Positions 18,476 to 26,743 of a DNA stretch of 64,000 bases are shown here, piece after piece. Each line of letters starts with the position of its first letter. Within the stretch, counting starts at the first letter, position 1. The translations under genes and the position numbers were made by a program. Source of the DNA: Bacillota bacterium (GTDB lineage: Bacteria > Bacillota > SHA-98 > Ch115 > JABLXJ01); assembly GCA_013178125.1 (NCBI GenBank), contig JABLXJ010000012.1, positions 61,821 to 125,820 of the forward strand, given 5' to 3'. Under the pieces are notes generated by a model that saw nothing but the letters and a program-made list of their open reading frames with translations, was not told the origin of the DNA and did no database searches.

Positions 18476-19471
18476 TCATTCCTCTACGAGGTGAATCTTG
18501 GCCCCGCAATTATCGCACTCCCCGTTTTCCATGTGATACCCGACAACCGCAAACCCCCGGCGCTCTATAACCTTCTGGCCGCAATTATAGCAATACGTGT
18601 CATTGCCATCCCCGCCCGGCACGTTACCGATATAAACATACTTCAACTTCTCCCGGGCGATGTCCATCGCACGCCTGAGCGTAGAGATGGGAGTGGGGGG
18701 AATATCCAGCTTATACTGCGGGAAATACCGCGAAAAGTGGAGCGGTATCTCGGTCCCGACAGAGGCAACCCAGTCCACCAGGTTGCTTATCTCGTCGGGG
18801 GAGTCGTTGAGGGTCGGTATTATTAGATTTGTGAGCTCTATATGGCATTTGCCGTGCGCCCGTTCCACCGTCCTTAGGACCGGTTCGAGTTCACCGCCGC
18901 ATATCCTCCGGTAGAACTCAGCTGTAAATCCCTTAACGTCTATGTTCATTGCATCAATATACGGAAGGAGTTCGGCGAGGGGCTCCTCATTTATCTCGCC
19001 GTTCGTCACGATAACGTTCTTCATTCCGGCCTCGCGCGCGAGCCTGGCCGTGTCAAACACAAACTCATACCACACCAGAGGCTCTGAATAAGTATACGCA
19101 ATCCCGATGCATCCCATGTCACCGGCATGCTTCCTGGCCATACCCACCAGGGTCCCGGGCTCGATGCGGCGCGTCGGGGGGTCTCCCTGGCTTATCTCCC
19201 AGTTCTGGCAGAAACGACACAGCAGGTTACAGCCGCGCGTGCCAATTGAGAGGATAGTTGACCCGGGGAAGAAGTGGTAAAGGGGCTTCTTCTCGATGGG
19301 ATCGAGCGCGAGCGAGGTGTATTCCCCATAGCCTATTGCATAGAGGGTTCCATCGACGTTCTTCCTGGTGCGGCAAACCCCGACCGTCCCCGGCTTGATC
19401 CTGCACCGCCTGGGGCAGAGCAGGCAGCGGGTGGCATCGTCGAGTTTCTCGTAAAAGCGCGCCTCAATCAA
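18476..19471 (-). CDS. amrS: AmmeMemoRadiSam system radical SAM enzyme
   Basis: Radical SAM protein of the AMMECR1-MEMO-radical SAM set, whose reaction is not established. The cluster motif C-x3-C-x2-C is in RGCNLLCRFCQNW. An N-terminal CLLCPRRC and a C-terminal pair CYNCG...CDNCG give additional metal-type sites. GIAYTYSEPLVWYEF and TNGEINEEPL are typical of the family. TTG 19471, 8 bases after GGGAGG, gives MIEARFYEKL and 331 residues; the longer frame from 19498 has no SD. The partner fusion gene is just upstream, separated by a palindromic repeat. Confidence 0.93.
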   Translation of the reverse strand: MIEARFYEKLDDATRCLLCPRRCRIKPGTVGVCRTRKNVDGTLYAIGYGEYTSLALDPIEKKPLYHFFPGSTILSIGTRGCNLLCRFCQNWEISQGDPPTRRIEPGTLVGMARKHAGDMGCIGIAYTYSEPLVWYEFVFDTARLAREAGMKNVIVTNGEINEEPLAELLPYIDAMNIDVKGFTAEFYRRICGGELEPVLRTVERAHGKCHIELTNLIIPTLNDSPDEISNLVDWVASVGTEIPLHFSRYFPQYKLDIPPTPISTLRRAMDIAREKLKYVYIGNVPGGDGNDTYCYNCGQKVIERRGFAVVGYHMENGECDNCGAKIHLVEE

Positions 19472-19578
19472 GCCTATAACCTCCCGACACCTATGCATGA
19501 TAACATAGTACCTGGCCGCCCTGGCGGGATAAAGGTGTACCGTCCCTTACATACCATATAGCAGAGGGTCCCGTGTTT

Positions 19579-19641
19579 GAGGTGAGCAAGTAAGTCTGCG
19601 AGCGAATTGACCCCTGAGCGAGCAGACTACTTGCTCACCTC
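19579..19641. repeat. Palindromic dispersed repeat, copy B
   Basis: A 63-base inverted repeat beginning and ending GAGGTGAGCAAGTA/TACTTGCTCACCTC, located between the two AmmeMemoRadiSam genes. Its reverse complement aligns along its length with copy A at 3689-3752, with the centre TCAGGGGTCAATTCGCTCGC identical. Arm differences from copy A are often paired (T-A to C-G at the same stem position). It lacks a U-tract. Confidence 0.75.
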
Positions 19642-19709
19642 CTCCCGCAGGATACCCTGCTAGGTGCTACGTGAAAGGCGGTGCATTCTATCCCCCAGAC
19701 GGCCTAGTA

Positions 19710-21131
19710 CTAGAAATAGCGCACGACCTCGAATCTCTCCAACTCCACGTCCTCATCAGCCCGTATCCCCGCCTTGCGTTTCGCAATCTCGACCTGCTGA
19801 GCGACGGTCTCGATACCTTCCAAGTCCGGGAGGAGCAACCCGCTCCGGCCGCCCCGCCTTACAATAACCCCGTATCTCCTGGGGTCGAGCTCGCCCGGCC
19901 CGGATATCTTCTCCGGCGGGGTGAGTATATCGACAGAATAAACGAGATCGTCAAGCTCATACGGCTCGACAGGGGTAAAGCGCGGGTCCTCTGTCGCTGC
20001 CGCTATGGCATTGTGGATAACCTCCTCCGCGATGCCGGCACGGGTCGGGGTTACCGTCCCGATACACCCCCTCAGCTGCCCATGCTTCTTGATGGAGCAG
20101 AACACACCGGCACGGCCCGAGAATTCCGGCGGGAGGTCACCAGGCGCGCGGAGAATCTCGCCATGCCTGACATACTCCTCCACAGCAGCCCGGGCCAGCC
20201 GGACTATGGGGCTCTCCTTCCTGCGCCTCTCCTCAACCTCTGCAAGCTGCCTCGCATTCATCTTGCGCAAGAACTCCCGCTCGCTGCGTGGACTCCCGGG
20301 TTTAAAGACCGCCACCCCATATCCCACCCCAAAAGGGCCCTCGTATGATAACACCTCACCTGTAGCCTCAAGCCCGTCAAGCGTCCCAAGCAGGCTTATG
20401 ATGGGCCGGTACCCACACTCCCCGGCTCGCTCCACAAGCGATTCATCCAGCCCGAGGATGCCATCGACATCGACCTCGCGCAATAGTGAGATAATCCTCT
20501 CATCGAAGACCGCCCCCCGGGGGTCATACCCGGCAGGGGCCGCGGGGATCAACCGGTGGGAGAGGTCACCGCTCGCTATAATGACGGCCCTCACATCCTC
20601 GCCCTCTATCGCCTCTCTGAGGCTCCTGCCAAACCTGTAAACATCCGGGAGGCTCAGAAAGGTGGTTCCCATCGCAACGAGGCTGGCAGTTACCCCTGCC
20701 TCCCTCAGGTAGTACATTGGAACGAGAACGCCGTGATCCAGCGAGGTATACTCCCTATAACGGTAACGCGTCCGGCCACCCGCCTGCTGCTCGTCCAGCC
20801 TGAATATCTTGATCCCCTGCCGCGTCGCCCTTTCTTCAATGGCCGATACCAGCTTCAGGTTATTCTCGAACGAGAGGGCCACCTCATGCGCCCCGAAGGC
20901 GCCAAAATCACCCTGTAAAGTCCCGGCACCGTAAATGGCTACCGCATTCTGGAAAACAAGCGCATGTGGGCTTATCACAACAACAGTATCGGGCCCGGCC
21001 TCCTTGACCATTGACGCCAGCTTCTTCATGGCGCTCTCGGTCTTCGCAACACGAGCGAGCTCTCCCCCGCCCACTTCCGGGATCAGGAGCGGTGGGTGAG
21101 GCGAAAGCGCACATAGCAACATCGAACCCAT
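19710..21131 (-). CDS. Fused AmmeMemoRadiSam proteins B and A (MEMO/LigB-like plus AMMECR1)
   Basis: A 473-residue two-domain protein. Residues 1 to about 265 resemble the class III extradiol-dioxygenase/MEMO fold (LSPHPPLLIPEVGGGE, VVVISPHALVF, ASGDLSHRL). From about residue 290 comes an AMMECR1 domain with the diagnostic LRGCIGTVTP, ATEDPRFTPVEPYEL and LLLPDLEGIETV. In many genomes these are separate genes. ATG 21131 lies 8 bases after AGGAGG, while the longer frame (21152) has its ATG inside that site. Its association with amrS suggests a joint radical-based modification, substrate unknown. Confidence 0.92.
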   Translation of the reverse strand: MGSMLLCALSPHPPLLIPEVGGGELARVAKTESAMKKLASMVKEAGPDTVVVISPHALVFQNAVAIYGAGTLQGDFGAFGAHEVALSFENNLKLVSAIEERATRQGIKIFRLDEQQAGGRTRYRYREYTSLDHGVLVPMYYLREAGVTASLVAMGTTFLSLPDVYRFGRSLREAIEGEDVRAVIIASGDLSHRLIPAAPAGYDPRGAVFDERIISLLREVDVDGILGLDESLVERAGECGYRPIISLLGTLDGLEATGEVLSYEGPFGVGYGVAVFKPGSPRSEREFLRKMNARQLAEVEERRRKESPIVRLARAAVEEYVRHGEILRAPGDLPPEFSGRAGVFCSIKKHGQLRGCIGTVTPTRAGIAEEVIHNAIAAATEDPRFTPVEPYELDDLVYSVDILTPPEKISGPGELDPRRYGVIVRRGGRSGLLLPDLEGIETVAQQVEIAKRKAGIRADEDVELERFEVVRYF

Positions 21132-21241
21132 TTCTAACACCTCCTGGTGCATGCTCCCAACATCCCGACTTCATCCTGGCTTTATCACCCTCGAAGTATT
21201 ACCTGGAAGTATCCCCCCAAAAAGTACTTCCTCAAAAGAAA

Positions 21242-22519
21242 TCATTTCCTCGCCTCAATAAGGCCTTCATCCCTCTCGAAAGGGGTATCAAGGATTATGT
21301 GACCTGCTACCGTGGAGCCTTTCCTGCCTTCAATGAGAATCTGCACCTTTTTTATATCCGGGAGCTCCGTGAGGCTATTCACGATCGAGTAGACTGTAAG
21401 CTCCTCCGACCGGCTGCCCCCCCAGTGATTCTTTGAAAGCTCAGAACTGAAATCGACATGAGCGACCCCGTCAGGGGCGATCCAGAGCTCCCGTAACGAT
21501 GTGCCCTTTGGGATGGTGGGCGAGAGGACGCTCTCCCCCGCGGGCCCGCTTATCAGCTCCTTTATGATGTATGTCGCCTTCCTCCGCACATCCGCCCCGG
21601 GGTAATCCCCGGGGGCCTTTCTTATCTCCGGCATTAAGAAATCATCAAAATTGGTGGGGCCGCCGAAATAGAGGATCATCTCGCCGGGCTCGGCCCTGAG
21701 CGTAAGATCTGTCGTCTTCAAAGAAGCCCCGCCCGTCGCCACCTCCCCGGGCGTCTTCGACCCCGGTTGCCTTGAAGATTTTTCAGACTTGTACTTCTCA
21801 ACAAGATAATCTACCGTCCCGTGAAATATCGCCTCGGCCATCCTCTGCCGGTACTCGGGGTCGCCGAGCATGGCCTCCTCCCTCGGGTTAGATAGGAATC
21901 CGACCTCAACGATGACAGCGGGAATCGTCGTGGTTCTCAGGATGTAATAGGAATCACCCGGCTTGATTTTGCGAAGATTTGGACCAAGCCTCGCAACGAT
22001 CTGCTTCTGGATGGCGGAGGCAAGGTGCTTGCTGTCACCGGACCTCGAGTGGTAGAAGGTCTGCGAGCCCGACCACATGGGCTCAGGGAAGCTATTCGCA
22101 TGTATGCTTATAAATAAATCCGCATGCGCCTTGCGCGCAGCCTCGACCCTTTTATCTAAGTCTTCCCGCTTCCAGTAGGCGATATCCGCATCCTGGCTAC
22201 CGGCGAGCGTCCGGTCATCCTCGCGCGTGAGGATCGTGTATATCGCCACCCTGTTCATGAGCGCAGCGAGCCGCCTCGCTATGTCCAGCACGAGGTCCTT
22301 CTCCGCCAGTCCGCCGCGCCCTATGGCTCCCGGGTCCGTCCCACCGTGGCCCGGGTCTATGGCAATGACCTTACCGCACACAGCATCGGCAAGCGAGGAG
22401 GTGGCCTCGAAAGATGTCCGAAGAAGGGCCACGGCCAGCAGGCCGGAGATCACGATGAAAGCCAGAGCAGGGAATACAAACGCCTTGTTGAACCATAACA
22501 CCATGAGAATCCTTGACAC
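21242..22519 (-). CDS. N-acetylmuramoyl-L-alanine amidase (CwlD-like) fused to a GerMN domain
   Basis: A membrane-anchored cell-wall hydrolase. After one N-terminal transmembrane segment (ALAFIVISGLLAVALL) comes an Amidase_3 domain with zinc ligands in IDPGHGGTDPG, GLAEKDLVLDIA and SIHANSF, and the catalytic glutamate in VIVEVGFLSNPREE. From about residue 285 follows a GerMN domain (MILYFGG, GPAGESVLSPTIPKGTSL, VHVDFSSEL). CwlD makes muramic delta-lactam in spore cortex and GerM is a sporulation/germination protein, so the fusion implies a spore former. GTG 22519 is 7 bases after GGGGGG; the alternative ATG at 22570 has no SD. Confidence 0.9.
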   Translation of the reverse strand: MSRILMVLWFNKAFVFPALAFIVISGLLAVALLRTSFEATSSLADAVCGKVIAIDPGHGGTDPGAIGRGGLAEKDLVLDIARRLAALMNRVAIYTILTREDDRTLAGSQDADIAYWKREDLDKRVEAARKAHADLFISIHANSFPEPMWSGSQTFYHSRSGDSKHLASAIQKQIVARLGPNLRKIKPGDSYYILRTTTIPAVIVEVGFLSNPREEAMLGDPEYRQRMAEAIFHGTVDYLVEKYKSEKSSRQPGSKTPGEVATGGASLKTTDLTLRAEPGEMILYFGGPTNFDDFLMPEIRKAPGDYPGADVRRKATYIIKELISGPAGESVLSPTIPKGTSLRELWIAPDGVAHVDFSSELSKNHWGGSRSEELTVYSIVNSLTELPDIKKVQILIEGRKGSTVAGHIILDTPFERDEGLIEARK

Positions 22520-22657
22520 AGGGCGTCCCCCCACACTCAGATTTTGGGATGGACCTTCATAGACCTTCATAGCCGGGCTTTGTCCTTTTAGCCCTTCTAC
22601 AACCTATGCGGGGAACGCCCCAAAGATGTTCCTAAATATATTCCAGAGATGTCATAT

Positions 22658-23254
22658 TCATTTCTCGGTGCAAATCACCCGGTACCCCCCGCCCTTTTCG
22701 ACCTCCCGGGCATTCCCGAAGACTTCTTGAATCCTGGCGCGCAGGCTCCTGGCCCCCTGTTTCGTCCTGGCAACCATCCACATCGTCCCTCCGGGCCTGA
22801 GATGCTCCCGCGCCTCCTCGATCATACCGTAGACAACGGCTTTCCCGGCGCGGATGGGCGGATTCGAGAGGATCGCATCGAACTCTATGCCGTCGACGGC
22901 CGAGAGCCCCTCCCCGCACCGGACCTCGGCGTTCAAGATCCCGTTCCTCCCGATATTCCTGCGAGCGAGCTCGCACGCCCGCTCGTTGACGTCCACGAGA
23001 TACACCCGGCCATGACTGGCCAGGTTGGCCGCAACGATGCCTATAGGCCCATACCCGCACCCCAAATCGAGGACCACATCGTGAGGGAGTATGGTCATGG
23101 CCTCGATCAGGAGCTCCGTGCCTGGATCGATCCTCGATTTCGAGAATACTCCGGAATCCGTGATGAAGGTATATTCCCTCCCACGGAGCGTGCAGCGGAT
23201 CTCGCGCTCGCGCCGTGGGGCCGCAGGCTCCCGGCTGTAATAATGCTCAACCAC
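22658..23254 (-). CDS. Class I SAM-dependent methyltransferase (RsmC/YbxB-like)
   Basis: A 198-residue methyltransferase with SAM motif I VLDLGCGYGPIGI, acidic motif II YLVDVNERA and the N6-adenine/guanine type motif LSNPPIRAGK. Proteins of this type methylate 16S rRNA guanine. The N-terminal YFTFITDSGVFSKSRIDPGTE-like region (EYTFITDSGVFSKSRIDPGT here) is typical. The GTG start, 8 bases after GAGGT, overlaps the stop of the upstream gene by 8 bases, indicating translational coupling. In Bacillus the homologue lies next to rpoB; here it is some 30 kb away. Confidence 0.88.
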   Translation of the reverse strand: MVEHYYSREPAAPRREREIRCTLRGREYTFITDSGVFSKSRIDPGTELLIEAMTILPHDVVLDLGCGYGPIGIVAANLASHGRVYLVDVNERACELARRNIGRNGILNAEVRCGEGLSAVDGIEFDAILSNPPIRAGKAVVYGMIEEAREHLRPGGTMWMVARTKQGARSLRARIQEVFGNAREVEKGGGYRVICTEK

Positions 23255-24011
23255 CAGGTTTTACCTCGCTTGATATAGGAGGCTCCCCCTTTATCGATTT
23301 TACAAGCTCCACCACGGCCTCCATGTCCTTGTCCTCGCCCTCGACGACGAAGCTGCAAGCCCCCTCGCACCCATCGACTCCGCCGGATGCTACATGAGTC
23401 GCGCAAGCGTTTCCAAGGATGGCGAACGCCTCGACCTCCGTGACTATAGTCCCATTAACAACAGGGATCATACCGCACGGGGTCCCTGTGACGTAACCGA
23501 ACTTGTCGAGGCCCATAAGCCTGGCTGCATCTATAACCGATGGCACGAGCTTCTCGAGGCCCACAGGCATGATGAGGTGAGCCCCCTTAGCGCTTATCAC
23601 GGGGAGCGCGGTGCCAATAGTACCGCCCGAGGCGCCTCCGACCAGGATGCCAGCATTGCCTTCCATATCGATGGCGTTTGCACCCTTTATAAAAACATCA
23701 TCCGGCCCAAACTCCTTGAGCAGGCTCTCCCATGGCCCCTCCACCGGCCTGCCGCCCTTCAAGGCAAACACGGGAAGCCTGTGCTCCACAGGGGTTATAG
23801 CGAGCCTCCCTTTCGTTATAACGCCAGCAGTATACCGCCCCTTCTCCAACTTCACCCCGAGGAGCTCCTCAGCAACGAAGGCATTTGTGGTCCCGCCCGC
23901 TATGATGACCCTCCCGCTTTCAAAGGCCTCCCTGACCTCGGGCATCCTGGCAACCGCCCTGGCTATGAGCCTCTTCGACTCTGCGGGAGTCAGGGTAAAA
24001 AGACACCTCAT
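23247..24011 (-). CDS. Conserved protein of unknown function
   Basis: I do not recognise the family with confidence. The 254 residues are soluble-looking, with no signal or membrane segment. Glycine-rich loops IIAGGTTNAFVAEEL (near residue 37) and IKGANAIDMEGNAGILVGG (near 125) suggest a nucleotide- or CoA-binding alpha/beta fold, perhaps of the NagB/RpiA/CoA-transferase class. Four cysteines occur in the C-terminal third: TGTPCG, GNACATH and DGCEGACS. The longer frame starts with a GTG inside the SD; ATG 24011, 10 bases after GGAGGT, is used. It overlaps and probably is cotranslated with the methyltransferase gene. Confidence 0.75.
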   Translation of the reverse strand: MRCLFTLTPAESKRLIARAVARMPEVREAFESGRVIIAGGTTNAFVAEELLGVKLEKGRYTAGVITKGRLAITPVEHRLPVFALKGGRPVEGPWESLLKEFGPDDVFIKGANAIDMEGNAGILVGGASGGTIGTALPVISAKGAHLIMPVGLEKLVPSVIDAARLMGLDKFGYVTGTPCGMIPVVNGTIVTEVEAFAILGNACATHVASGGVDGCEGACSFVVEGEDKDMEAVVELVKSIKGEPPISSEVKPGG

Positions 24012-24105
24012 GAAATCATGCACCTCCAGGGTACATCACTTCGAGAAGCTTTGCCCATTTCCTGCTGGCCCTTCCCGCCGCGCCAGCCTTTTCTATAATA
24101 AACAA

Positions 24106-24130
24106 CAAAAGGGCCTGTTAAGCCCTTTTG
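24106..24130 (-). terminator. Terminator after rpsI
   Basis: CAAAAGGGC (24106-24114) and GCCCTTTTG (24122-24130) form a 9-bp stem with a 7-base loop; leftward it is followed by TTGTTTATT. It lies about 55 bases past the rpsI stop and closes the ribosomal block. Confidence 0.8.
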
Positions 24131-24184
24131 CCTGAGCCTCCCACTCTGCTACCAGCCGTCATCCCGCATCAACGCATAACGCCA

Positions 24185-24580
24185 TTAACGCTTGGAGAAC
24201 TGAGGCGCCTTGCGAGCCTTTTTGAGGCCGTACTTCCGTCTCTCTTTCATACGTGGATCCCTCGTCAGGAGCCCCGCCCTCTTCAGCGGCGAGCGCAACT
24301 CTTGACCGACGTTGAGCAAGGCCCTTGCAATCCCATGTCTCACAGCACCGGCCTGCCCCGTGGTGCCTCCTCCCTCGACGCTGGCGGTAACATCATACCG
24401 GTCCAGCATACCCGCCAGGCGCAGGGGCTCCTTGACAACGATCTCCAGGATCTTGCGACCAAAATATTCAGAAAGGGGCTTCCCGTTTATGGTTATATTC
24501 CCGCTACCCGGGGTGAGCCAGACCCGGGCAACAGCGCACTTGCGTCTTCCCGTCCCGTAATATCGAAGCTGTGCTTCCAT
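24185..24580 (-). CDS. rpsI: 30S ribosomal protein S9
   Basis: Small-subunit head protein whose C-terminal tail reaches the P-site t[19 protein letters not shown] near the start and the basic end [11 protein letters not shown] are diagnostic; 131 residues. It follows rplM by 19 bases, the universal L13-S9 pair, and ends the ribosomal block before the terminator. Confidence 0.98.
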   Translation of the reverse strand: MEAQLRYYGTGRRKCAVARVWLTPGSGNITINGKPLSEYFGRKILEIVVKEPLRLAGMLDRYDVTASVEGGGTTGQAGAVRHGIARALLNVGQELRSPLKRAGLLTRDPRMKERRKYGLKKARKAPQFSKR

Positions 24581-24599
24581 TCCTCTGTCCCCCCTTCAA

Positions 24600-25046
24600 C
24601 TAGCCTTCTATCTCGAGCTTTTCAGGTCTCTGCGCCTCATGAGGGTGTTCCGGTCCCTTGTAAACCCTGAGCTTCCTGATCATCTTGCGACCCAACCTGT
24701 TGTGCGGCAGCATGCCCCTCACCGCATGCTCAATCACCCGTTCCGGCTTGGTTTTCAAAAGGTCAATGAGGCGGATGGCCTTGAGCCCGCCAGGATACAA
24801 TGAATGAGTGTAGTATATCTTCTTATTTAATTTGTCACCCGTTACTGCCACCTTTTCGGCGTTCACGACGATGACGTGATCTCCAATATCCATATGCGGA
24901 GTGTAAATCGGCTTGTGCTTCCCCCGCAGCACGCGGGCAACCTGGGTGGCAAGCCTCCCCAAGGTCTTGCCCGTGGCATCAACCACGTACCATTTCTTCT
25001 CTATTTCCCCGGCCTTGACACTATAGGTAGCAGAAATCTTATTCAT
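24600..25046 (-). CDS. rplM: 50S ribosomal protein L13
   Basis: Early assembly protein binding 23S r[40 protein letters not shown] and [14 protein letters not shown] identify it. It has 148 residues and an ATG start behind AAGGGGG. The truA stop lies 66 bases upstream. Confidence 0.98.
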   Translation of the reverse strand: MNKISATYSVKAGEIEKKWYVVDATGKTLGRLATQVARVLRGKHKPIYTPHMDIGDHVIVVNAEKVAVTGDKLNKKIYYTHSLYPGGLKAIRLIDLLKTKPERVIEHAVRGMLPHNRLGRKMIRKLRVYKGPEHPHEAQRPEKLEIEG

Positions 25047-25112
25047 GAAACTTTTTCCCCCTTGACACGCTCACACAAAGCTATTTTATACATAAAAAAC
25101 AGGAATGTCAAC

Positions 25113-25850
25113 TTAGTACCTAACACACACGAGATATAAACCCCTCGCCGGCGCGGTTGGCCCGGCAACGCGCCGGTCCCTCGCATCAAGGACGCCCTTT
25201 ACCCACTCAGGAGCCTCCCTGCCTGAGCCAACCCTGAGCACTGTTCCGACTATGATCCGCACCATATTATAAAGGAACCCATCGGCTTCGATTGTCATTG
25301 TGATAATCCGGCCATCCCTGGCCCACTCAAGTATCCTGACCTCACGCTCGAAGGTCTTCGCCCCACCGCCTGACGCCGCGAACGACCTGAAATCATGCCG
25401 GCCTACCAGGCATTCGCTTGCGGCGCGCATCCTGTCCAGGTCAAGCTCCAGGGGAACATGGTAGGCATAGTTCCTCAAGAACGCCGATGCATGGGGGCCT
25501 ATTTGAATCTTGTAACAGTATACCTTGCTCTTCGCATCGTACCTGGCGTGAAACCCGACATCCACCTCGCTGGCGTCTATTATGCGTATATCCGGCGGGA
25601 GGATGCTGTTCAACGCCAGAGGGAACTTATCTACCGGTATCCGGCTCGATGTCCTGAAGTTCACAACCTGGCCGAGCGCGTGCACGCCCGCATCGGTCCG
25701 TCCGGCCCCGGTCACCCTGACAGGTTCTTTGAGGATGCTCAGGAGGGCCTTTTCGAGCTCACCCTGGATCGTCCGGACGCCAGCCTGTAGCTGGAAGCCG
25801 GAATATGCAGCGCCATCATACTCCATGACCAGCCTGATATTACGCTCCAT
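25113..25850 (-). CDS. truA: tRNA pseudouridine(38-40) synthase
   Basis: Isomerises uridines 38-40 of the tRNA anticodon arm. The catalytic aspartate lies in GAGRTDAGVHALGQVVNF; FRSFAASGG and VRIIVGTVLRVG follow. ATG 25850 gives MERNIRLVMEYDG and 245 residues; the frame is open 10 codons further but without a clear SD. Position between the ECF genes and rplM is common in Bacillota. Confidence 0.96.
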   Translation of the reverse strand: MERNIRLVMEYDGAAYSGFQLQAGVRTIQGELEKALLSILKEPVRVTGAGRTDAGVHALGQVVNFRTSSRIPVDKFPLALNSILPPDIRIIDASEVDVGFHARYDAKSKVYCYKIQIGPHASAFLRNYAYHVPLELDLDRMRAASECLVGRHDFRSFAASGGGAKTFEREVRILEWARDGRIITMTIEADGFLYNMVRIIVGTVLRVGSGREAPEWVKGVLDARDRRVAGPTAPARGLYLVCVRY

Positions 25851-25942
25851 CGCCCCATCCGCCCCGCCGGACCCCGGCAATAATCCCGGGCCTCATCGCG
25901 CGGTTCCTAAGTGACTCACACGCTTCCCAATCCCCAATCGAC

Positions 25943-26740
25943 TCACAGTAATACCGCAATCGCCACAACAAACAAAACAGTAACCAAGCCCGCAACATAA
26001 TCATTCAGCGTGGCCTTGAGCTGGCGCATCCGGGTCCGCCCCTCCCCACCACGGTAGCACCGCGCCTCCATGGCTATGGCAAGCTCATCAGCGCGGCGAA
26101 ATGCGATCACAAAAAGGGGGACCAGGAGCGGCACCAGGCTCCTCGCCCTCTGAAATACATTCCCGCTCTCGAAATCTGCGCCCCGGGCCATCTGGGCCTT
26201 CATTATCTTATCGGTCTCCTCGAGGAGCGTCGGGATAAATCTCAGAGCTATAGTCATCATCATGGCGAGCTCATGGGCAGGCACGCCAACCCGTCTTGCC
26301 GGCCTCAGGATGGCCTCCATCCCGTCTGTGAGCTGGATGGGTGAGGTCGTCAGGGTCAACATGGATGTGGCCACGACAAGAAGGACTAGACGGCCAACCA
26401 TGAGCACGCCCTTATAAGCGCCTGCATAAGTAGCAATCAACGGTCCCAGCTCAAAGAGCTCCCTTCCCGGGTTCATAAAGAGGTGCAACAAGAAGGTCAG
26501 CACCAGGATTATGATAAGCGGCCTCAAGCCCCGCACGATATACCCCGGGGGTATGCGCGACAGCGCCACTACTGAGCCCACGAAAAGGAAAAACAGTACA
26601 TAACCCCAGAGTTCCTCGACAAAGAAAATGCCCACGACCACCGCGAGCGTCAGGAGTATCTTCGTCCGGGGGTCCAGCCGGTGCACTATCGAATCGCCCG
26701 GTATATGCTGGCCTATTGTAATATTGCTGAATATGGGCAT
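25943..26740 (-). CDS. ecfT: Energy-coupling factor transporter transmembrane protein
   Basis: Membrane scaffold of group II ECF importers, linking two ATPases to exchangeable vitamin or metal S-components. Several hydrophobic segments are visible, plus the two coupling-helix motifs: ARG in AQMARGADFESG and the second near MEARCYRGGEGRT. The N-terminus IPGDSIVHRLDPRTK is typical; 265 residues. ATG lies 8 bases after GGAGG, and the ecfA2 stop is 3 bases upstream. Confidence 0.95.
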   Translation of the reverse strand: MPIFSNITIGQHIPGDSIVHRLDPRTKILLTLAVVVGIFFVEELWGYVLFFLFVGSVVALSRIPPGYIVRGLRPLIIILVLTFLLHLFMNPGRELFELGPLIATYAGAYKGVLMVGRLVLLVVATSMLTLTTSPIQLTDGMEAILRPARRVGVPAHELAMMMTIALRFIPTLLEETDKIMKAQMARGADFESGNVFQRARSLVPLLVPLFVIAFRRADELAIAMEARCYRGGEGRTRMRQLKATLNDYVAGLVTVLFVVAIAVLL

Positions 26741-26743
26741 CGT

